This document shows, one piece after another, positions 17,661 through 23,060 of a DNA stretch of 23,060 bases. The translations under genes and the position numbers were made by a program. The notes below the pieces were generated by a model, which ran no database searches, was not told the origin of the DNA, and saw only the letters and a program-made list of their open reading frames with translations. Numbering within the stretch: the stretch's first letter is position 1; each line of letters opens with the position of its first letter. This DNA comes from Cafeteria roenbergensis (taxonomy: Eukaryota; Sar; Bigyra; Bicosoecida; Cafeteriaceae): positions 1 through 23,060 of the forward strand of contig VLTN01000128.1 of the NCBI GenBank assembly GCA_008330645.1. The letters are read 5' to 3'.

Positions 17661-18160
17661 GTTGAATGAACATCGTTGGGGGGGGTCGAAAACTCGCGTC
17701 ACCATACCACTCACTCGATTCACAAACTCATCGAACACCAATCCAGCAACTCCATCACCGATGAATCACAAACCGCGCCAAACCCACAATCCCAAGTCCC
17801 AAGTCCCAGATCCCTGCCATCACGCTGCCACGAGTCGCCACTCAGCCGCCCCTGCTCACCGCATACGCTCCACCTGCTGTCGCAGGTACTGCGTCTGCCC
17901 GATCAGCTGGGTCGCCAGTCCCTTGGCGATGACCTCGTTCAGCCTCGACAGCCAGCGGAAGGCCCAGCGCGCACGCTCCCTCGGCCGGTCGCCGAAGGCC
18001 GTGTCCGCCACCTTCTTGAGAAGGCGAAGGCCGCCGGTCCCATGCGTCCCGTGGTCGTGATGACGAAGGGCACAATGGAGCTCATGTTGTCCTTTGTAGC
18101 TGAGCTCTTCTTGTACTCCCTCATCTTGTCATTCTCACGGCGCTCGAGAAAGGCGTCCAT
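17661..18160 (-). mobile_element. R2-like (REL) retrotransposon copy 1, 5'-truncated
   Basis: About 500 bp: the shared 3' end at 17661, a 3' untranslated region of about 195 bp, then the C-terminal ~100 codons of the endonuclease ORF (stop at 17856-17858), truncated at 18160 within the codons for the segment MDAFLERR. One base is missing at about 18019-18025 relative to the other copies, breaking the frame. Confidence 0.9.
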
Positions 18161-18166
18161 ACGAAG

Positions 18167-18260
18167 GTTAATGAACATCGTTGGGGGGGGTCAAAAACTC
18201 GCGTCACCATACCACACACTCGATTCACAGACTCACCAATCACCAATCTAGCAACACCAT
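18167..18260 (-). mobile_element. R2-like retrotransposon 3'-end stub
   Basis: Only the last ~94 bp of the 3' untranslated region is present, with the same 3' end as its neighbours and truncation at 18260. Extreme 5' truncation of this kind is typical of target-primed reverse transcription. Confidence 0.87.
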
Positions 18261-19274
18261 AGGTTGAATGAACATCGTTGGGGGGGATCGAAAACTCGCG
18301 TAACCATGCCACACACTCGAGTCACAGACTCACCAATCACCAATCCAGCAACTCCATCACCGATGAATCACAAACCGCGCCAAACCCACAATCCCAAGTC
18401 CCAAGTCTCAGATCCCTGCCATCACACTGCCTCGAGTCGCCACTCAGCTGCCCCTGCTCACCGCATGCGCTCCACCTGCTGTCGCAGGTACTGCGTCTGC
18501 CCGATCAGCTGGGTCGCCAGTCCCTTGGCGATGACCTCGTTCAGCCTCGACAGCCAGCGGAAGGCCCAGCGCGAACGCTCCCTCGGCCGGTCGCCGAAGG
18601 CCGTGTCCGCCACCTTCTTGAGGAAGGCGAAGGCCGCCGGTCCCATGCGTCCCGTGGTCGTGATGACGAAGGGCACAATGGAGCTCAAGTTGTCCTTTGT
18701 AGCTGAGCTCTTCTTGTACTCCCTCATCTTGTCATTCTCACGGCGCTCGAGAAAGGCGTCCATGTTCTGCAGGCCCTGCGTCACGTAGGACTTGCTCACC
18801 GCCGAGGTGATCTGCACGTCGACGAGACAGGTGGTCTCGAAGTCGACGTGCACCCGCAGGTCCGGTCGCTTGCGCGCGGCCTCGCTGGACCCCGGCTGGG
18901 ACCCGAAGCGCGTCTGCCCGTCCTGCCAGCTGGAGGGCTCCACCACCGACTGTAGCCCCGCCGAGCGCACCGCCGCGTGCAGGACGTCGCGAACGTCGTT
19001 GTGCGCCCGGATGGTGGAGCCCTTGCCGCAGCGGCAGCGCGCCAGGTGATGTGCCACGCCCGAGACCCCGCCGATGTGGACGGTGCCTCTCGCGGTGGTA
19101 TCTCGCTGCATGCACGCGCAGTTGATCGACACGCCGTCTGGCACCACGTGGTCAGCCTCGGAGGCTCCGATGCGGTAGCGGGTGACCACCGCGAACTCCT
19201 CGTCTGTGAGCCCGCGGGGTCCCATCATCGTGTTGCGGAGCCAGTAGTGCGTTCCCGGCACGCACGCCTATCGG
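18261..19274 (-). mobile_element. R2-like (REL) retrotransposon copy 2, 5'-truncated
   Basis: About 1.0 kb, nearly identical to the 3' end of copy 3. It contains the 3' untranslated region and the C-terminal endonuclease part of the ORF, and is truncated near 19274. It sits head to tail between the 94-bp stub and copy 3. Confidence 0.92.
18458..19273 (-). CDS. C-terminal Cys/His motif and REL endonuclease domain of copy 2 (5'-truncated)
   Basis: About 270 codons, open throughout. A Cys/His cluster (INCACMQ, then HHLARCRCGKG, then RAHNDV) is followed by RKRPDLRV and CLVDVQIT, which fit the RPD...D-x core of the restriction-like endonuclease of R2-type elements. This domain nicks the target DNA to prime reverse transcription. 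A conserved tail follows (SYVTQGLQNM, KMREYKKSS, VITTTGRMGPAAFAFLKKVADTAFGDR). The lysine expected after the second acidic residue is not obvious in DVQIT. The start is artificial because the copy lacks its 5' part. The frame near 19190 is intact here but broken in copy 3. Confidence 0.88.
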
Positions 19275-19471
19275 TAGGTGAATGAACATCGTTGGGGGGG
19301 GTCAAAAACTCGCGTCACCATACCACACACTCGATTCACAGACTCACCAATCACCAATCCAGCAACTCCATCACCGATGAATCACAAACCGCGCCAAACC
19401 CACAATCCCAAGTCTCAAGTCCCAGATCACTCCCATCACACTGCCACGAGTCGCCAATCAGCCGCCCCTGC

Positions 19472-21120
19472 TCACCGCATACGCTCCACCTGCTGTCGCA
19501 GGTACTGCGTCTGCCCGATCAGCTGGGTCGCCAGTCCCTTGGCGATGACCTCGTTCAGCCTCGACAGCCAGCGGAAGGCCCAGCGCGCACGCTCCCTCGG
19601 CCGGTCGCCGAAGGCCGTGTCCGCCACCTTCTTGAGGAAGGCGAAGGCCGCCGGTCCCATGCGTCCCGTGGTCGTGATGACGAAGGGCACAATGGAGCTC
19701 AAGTTGTCCTTTGTAGCTGAGCTCTTCTTGTACTCCCTCATCTTGTCATTCTCACGGCGCTCGAGAAAGGCGTCCATGTTCTGCAGGCCCTGCGTCACGT
19801 AGGACTTGCTCACCGCCGAGGTGATCTGCACGTCGACGAGACAGGTGGTCTCGAAGTCGACGTGCACCCGCAAGTCCGGTCGCTTGCGCGCGGCCTCGCT
19901 GGACCCCGGCTGGGACCCGAAGCGCGTCTGCCCGTCCTGCCAGCTGGAGGGCTCCACCACCGACTGTAGCCCCGCCGAGCGCACCGCCGCGTGCAGGACG
20001 TCGCGGACGTCGTTGTGCGCCCGGATGGTGGAGCCCTTGCCGCAGCGGCAGCGCGCCAGGTGGTGTGCCACGCCCGAGACCCCGCCGATGTGGACGGTGC
20101 CTCTCGCGGTGGTGTCCCGCTGCACGCACGCACAGTTGATCGACACGCCGTCCGGCACCACGTGGTCGGCCTCGGAGGCTCCGATGCGGTAGCGTTGACC
20201 ACCGCGAACTCCTCGTCTGTGAGCCCGCGGGGCCCCATCATCGTGTTGCGGAGCCAGTAGTGCGTTCCCGGCACGCACGCCTCTCGGAACGCGACCAGGT
20301 CGCTCATGACGCGCAGCATGGCCGGGTCGTCGATGTTGGCGATGCGCTTCTCCGGCGTGCCCTTGGCCAGCGCCTCGGCCCTGCAGCGTGCTGTGCAGGC
20401 CCTGCGCGCCTTGGCCAGACGGCGCAGGAAGACACACTCGTGCTTGATGCGCAGCATGTCGTCGTGGTGCAGCACCATCTTGCGCTGCCAGGGCGCCTCG
20501 GTCTGCTCGTTCGCAAGCTTCACCACCCCGTCGCCGTACAGGCACTTGCGGAGCTTGGCCTTCAGCTCGCCCGGCAGCTTACCCAGGGTGTCGGGCAAGA
20601 AGCCCTCGAACCCTGTCGCTGCGGCCAGGCAGCGGGCTCCCTTGCAGGCCCTGATGAACTCCTCCACCAGGTTTGCCGCTGCCTCCATGTCATCCGACGA
20701 CTCGTCGTCAGATCTGAGCTCCATCATCGCCTCCAGCGCCAGCTCCTCGATCTCGGCGCGCAGCTCTTCCAGGCCCTCGACAGCCCCCGCGATGTCCGAC
20801 CTCCACACGTGCGCCAGCTGGTAGCGCTTCTTCACCCTGGCGGCATGAAGGTCGGCTTCCTTGCCCACGACGCAGTCCTTGTCCGGCCTGAAGTACCGTG
20901 CCTCGGTGCAGGCGTCCTTGTACTCCTTGCTGTCCCGCTCGTAGTCCCGGTAGGCTCCCTTGGCGACCTCCTCGCATCGCAGCAGGATGTCGCCCACCTC
21001 CTTGGTCGCATCGCTGCGGTCTGAGCGCTTCAGCGCGCGCCTCACGAGTTTCTTGAGCGAGATGCCCTTCCAGTTGGGGTCGTTGCCATCCGCGTCCGCG
21101 TCGGGTCCGTCCCTGGCCAA
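19472..21120 (-). pseudogene. REL retrotransposon copy 3: linker, Cys/His motif and endonuclease
   Basis: From 21120 the frame encodes a charged helical region (WKGISLKKLVRRALKR, then SKEYKDACTEARYF), then KCLYGDGVVKLAN, MVLHHDDMLRI and MGPRGLTDEEFAVV. At about 20190-20196 it is broken by one missing base relative to copy 2. The next frame carries INCACVQ, HHLARCRCGKG, RKRPDLRVHVDF and CLVDVQIT, then the conserved tail to the stop at 19472. The activity would be site-directed nicking during retrotransposition. Between RT and endonuclease this protein has a longer linker than I would expect for R2, including the Gly/Ala/Pro/Glu-rich piece described in the next entry. Confidence 0.87.
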
Positions 21121-22276
21121 CCCGATCGCCGGCGTTTGCCTGACCGAGTAGACCTGTGCCGCATCCGCTCTCGGCTGTGCGGCATCAGATGTCTCTTGGC
21201 CGGTTGGAGCGCCAGCCGCACTAGCTGCCGCTGCGCCGCCGCCGCGCCCGTCGTCATCTCGGTCTCCGCTCCCGCCGCGCTGGCGGCAGCCGCACCTCCA
21301 CCGCCCGTCTGGCCTCCGCTTGCCGGTGTTGGCTGATGCCCCGGTTCAGCCGCTCCCCCCGTACCGCTGACGAGCCAGCCGTCCAGCGTACCTGCAAGCT
21401 GCTGCCCGTGCGCCGGCCCCTCCTCGCAGTCCTCCTTGGACTCGCTCTCTCCGACCGCCGGGTGGTCCACCCACGGCGTGCCGCCCGCTGCAGCAGCCGC
21501 CGCACCCGACTCATCCTCCGCTTCCGCCTCGCCGATGCTGGCTGGTCCCGCTCCGGCAACACTCCCCGACGCTGCTTCTCCTCCGCCTCCACCAGTGCCG
21601 GGTCCGTCGAAGGCCTCCTCCGGCGGTGGTGCCATCTCGAACCGCCCTTGCCGCATGTCCCGAACGGCCTCGATGAAGCCCGCTGTCGCCTCGAAGCGGA
21701 ACTGCGCCACGCCAGGCAGGCCCATGCCCCCGGCTTTGCAGCCCCTGCTCAGCATCTTTGCCAGCCTCATCTGAGCGTAGCCTCCCTTCTTCAAGGCCGG
21801 GTTGGACGCTGCCGATGCGAGCCGAGTCACACCGTCGGCTTCCCGGCCCAGGAGCGCCCACCACGCCTCCCGCCTTGCGTGCTCGTCCGGCAGCCCCCGA
21901 ACAAGCGCCTCGATGGCCTTGGACATGGCCTCACGGAAGTCGTCCTCGACCACCGTGCACATCTCGTCCGAGAGCGCGTGGCCGATCGCATCCAGCTCTG
22001 TCTTGTGCGCAACTGCCGACAGGTTGGCCAGCAGCGCCGCATGGAACACCGCCAGCTCCTGCCCGCCGCCGCACCCGCTGCTCTGTGCAGGTAGCTGAAC
22101 TTCTGGCCCACCACCGACAGCAGCAGGTGGTGCGCCCGCTTGAGCCCGCAGACCTCGATGCCCGCGAGCAGGCGCTCCGCGGCCGGCCCAAACTCCTTCT
22201 CCAGCCGCCTCATCGAGTGCTCAAGTGCCACCTCCGGCGGGAGTTCCTCCCCTACAGGACACTGCAGCACCGCCAC
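21042..22276 (-). pseudogene. REL retrotransposon copy 3: post-RT helical region and low-complexity linker
   Basis: A first frame (about 22276-22050) reads VALEHSMRRLEKEFG and LKRAHHLLLSVVGQKFSYLHR. A second (about 22049-21190) reads FHAALLANLSAVAHKTELD, then RREAWWALLG, GGYAQMRLAKMLSRGCKAGG, MGLPGVAQFRFEATAGFIEAV, followed by about 100 residues rich in Gly, Ala, Glu and Pro (near 21630-21200). The junctions near 22045-22060 and 21110-21190 need one-base shifts. The helical part resembles the segment that follows the RT thumb in other non-LTR proteins, where reads such as MGLP are common. The low-complexity stretch probably acts as a flexible linker. Confidence 0.77.
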
Positions 22277-23060
22277 GCTCCGTTCGGTGAGGTGGCACCC
22301 CCTCCAGCACCGAGGGTGGTGACCCTGGATCGTCCCTACTCCGCTTCATCTCCCGCCGAATTCTGGCTTTGGTTCTCTCGCGCTGTCCTCGCTTGCACAG
22401 CACCTGGGTCTTGTCGGCGTTCATCCGCAGCCCCACCGTGCTGAGCCGCTCGGCCAGCATCTGGGCTGCCTTGAAGGCGCTCCTCCTCGGGCCCACGAGC
22501 GTCGTGTCGTCGGCCATCTGCAAGATGAGCACATCTGGGAAGGCGCGCCTCACCTCGTCCACCAGGGGGGTGCACTGCGATCGCAAACAGTGCGCCCGCT
22601 GCCGGGTCGCCTTGACGCACGCCTCTGTTGGACTCCAGCTCAAAGACCTCGCCCTCGTCCGTGGCAAAGAGGAGCGGGCTGGGCGAGCCGTACAGCGCCA
22701 ACACCGCCGGCACGAGCTTCTCGTCCAGCCGCCGCACCTCCTCGATCATCGCGCGCCTGGAGACGGAGTTGTAGGCGTTGGCCATGTCCAACGCTACCAC
22801 CACCGTTCTGATCTCTCCCTCCTCGAACGCGGTGCGGACAGCATGGACCAGCCTGCACGACCCGTCTCGGCAGCCCAGGAACTGGAAGCGCAGCTGGTCC
22901 AGCAGTCCGTGCTTCCCCAGGATGGTGTTCACCACCTTGCCCACCAGCTTGCCCAGGCCCGAGACCATGGCCACCGGCCTGATCTTGCCGTTGCCCTTGG
23001 GAATCGCCATCAGGGTTGACGACCCAAGGACCCTGCGCTCCTCGGCAGAGAGGTCGTTCC
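22221..23060 (-). pseudogene. Reverse transcriptase domain of REL retrotransposon copy 3 (partial)
   Basis: The frame enters from the right edge (NDLSAEERRVLGSSTL) and continues with LMAIPKGNGKIRPVAM, then motif A as VVALDMANAYNSVSR and motif B as NRGVRQGDPAAGALFAI. A break at the six-G run 22565-22570 shifts the frame, after which motif C reads LQMADDTTLVG and motif D GLRMNADKTQVLCKRG. The set identifies a non-LTR (LINE-type) RT rather than a DIRS or Gypsy RT. Met replaces the usual aromatic residue before ADD. A further break lies at the five-C run 22298-22302. The N-terminal zinc-finger or DNA-binding part is outside the window. Confidence 0.9.
22565..22570 (-). other. Frame break at homopolymer inside the REL RT
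   Basis: Six G on the plus strand. The frame before it carries motif B and the frame after it motif C. Five instead of six bases would join them. Confidence 0.7.

Larger units (their letters stand above)
19278..23060 (-). mobile_element. R2-like (REL) retrotransposon copy 3, longest copy, runs off the right edge
   Basis: At least 3.78 kb on the minus strand: RT palm motifs, a long linker region, a Cys/His motif, the REL endonuclease, the stop at 19472, and a 3' untranslated region of about 193 bp ending in the shared 3' terminus at 19278. The 5' part lies beyond the window. Several one-base frame breaks are present. Confidence 0.92.

Noticed and set aside
17661-19290. CRISPR or satellite array suggested by the recurring ~20-base GAATGAACATCGTTGGGGG
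   Set aside because: The repeats are the 3' ends of successive retrotransposon copies of very different length, not evenly spaced units.

Overview
This looks like a repeat-dense, GC-rich nuclear segment from a eukaryote. It holds nested retrotransposons, one effector-like single-exon gene and a tandem array of truncated retrotransposons. There is no bacterial gene packing, no operons and no rRNA or tRNA. High GC with tyrosine-recombinase (YR) retrotransposons, an R2-type retrotransposon and a Crinkler-like NTPase/nuclease gene would fit a GC-rich alga (red alga, haptophyte or green alga) or another protist. The sequence alone does not fix the lineage.

Layout. Positions 1-205 and 12375-12508 are two halves of one 5'-truncated copy of an R2-like (restriction-like endonuclease, REL) non-LTR retrotransposon on the minus strand. 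The halves are split by a 12.17 kb insertion, 206-12374 (element A). Element A is a DIRS-like retrotransposon on the plus strand: gag-like region, RT, RNase H, YR. It is badly frameshifted. Its YR gene is interrupted by a second DIRS-like retrotransposon on the minus strand, 5507-11672 (element B). Element B has the full split-direct-repeat layout A1-gag-RT/RNase H-YR-B1-A2-B2 known from PAT/Ngaro-type elements, and its YR reading frame is intact with all catalytic residues.

Positions 12509-14074 hold no gene I can support until close to the right edge. From 14186 (possibly upstream of 13930 in another frame) to 16975 runs a single-exon gene. It encodes a KREAE-rich coiled coil, a P-loop NTPase, a probable winged-helix region and a PD-(D/E)XK-like C-terminal domain, the layout described for Crinkler/CR-type effectors. 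Positions 17103-17630 are a 528-bp internally deleted relative of element A, made of its left ~330 bp and right ~187 bp.

From 17661 to the right edge lie four head-to-tail minus-strand pieces of the R2-like retrotransposon: about 500 bp, 94 bp, 1.0 kb and more than 3.78 kb. All share one 3' end and each has a different 5' truncation. The longest carries RT, a Cys/His motif and the REL endonuclease domain, broken by several one-base frameshifts, at least two of which fall in G/C homopolymers.

Time order inferred from the nesting: REL copy, then element A, then element B. B's A1 and A2 repeats differ at only three of 411 positions by eye, so B looks recent.
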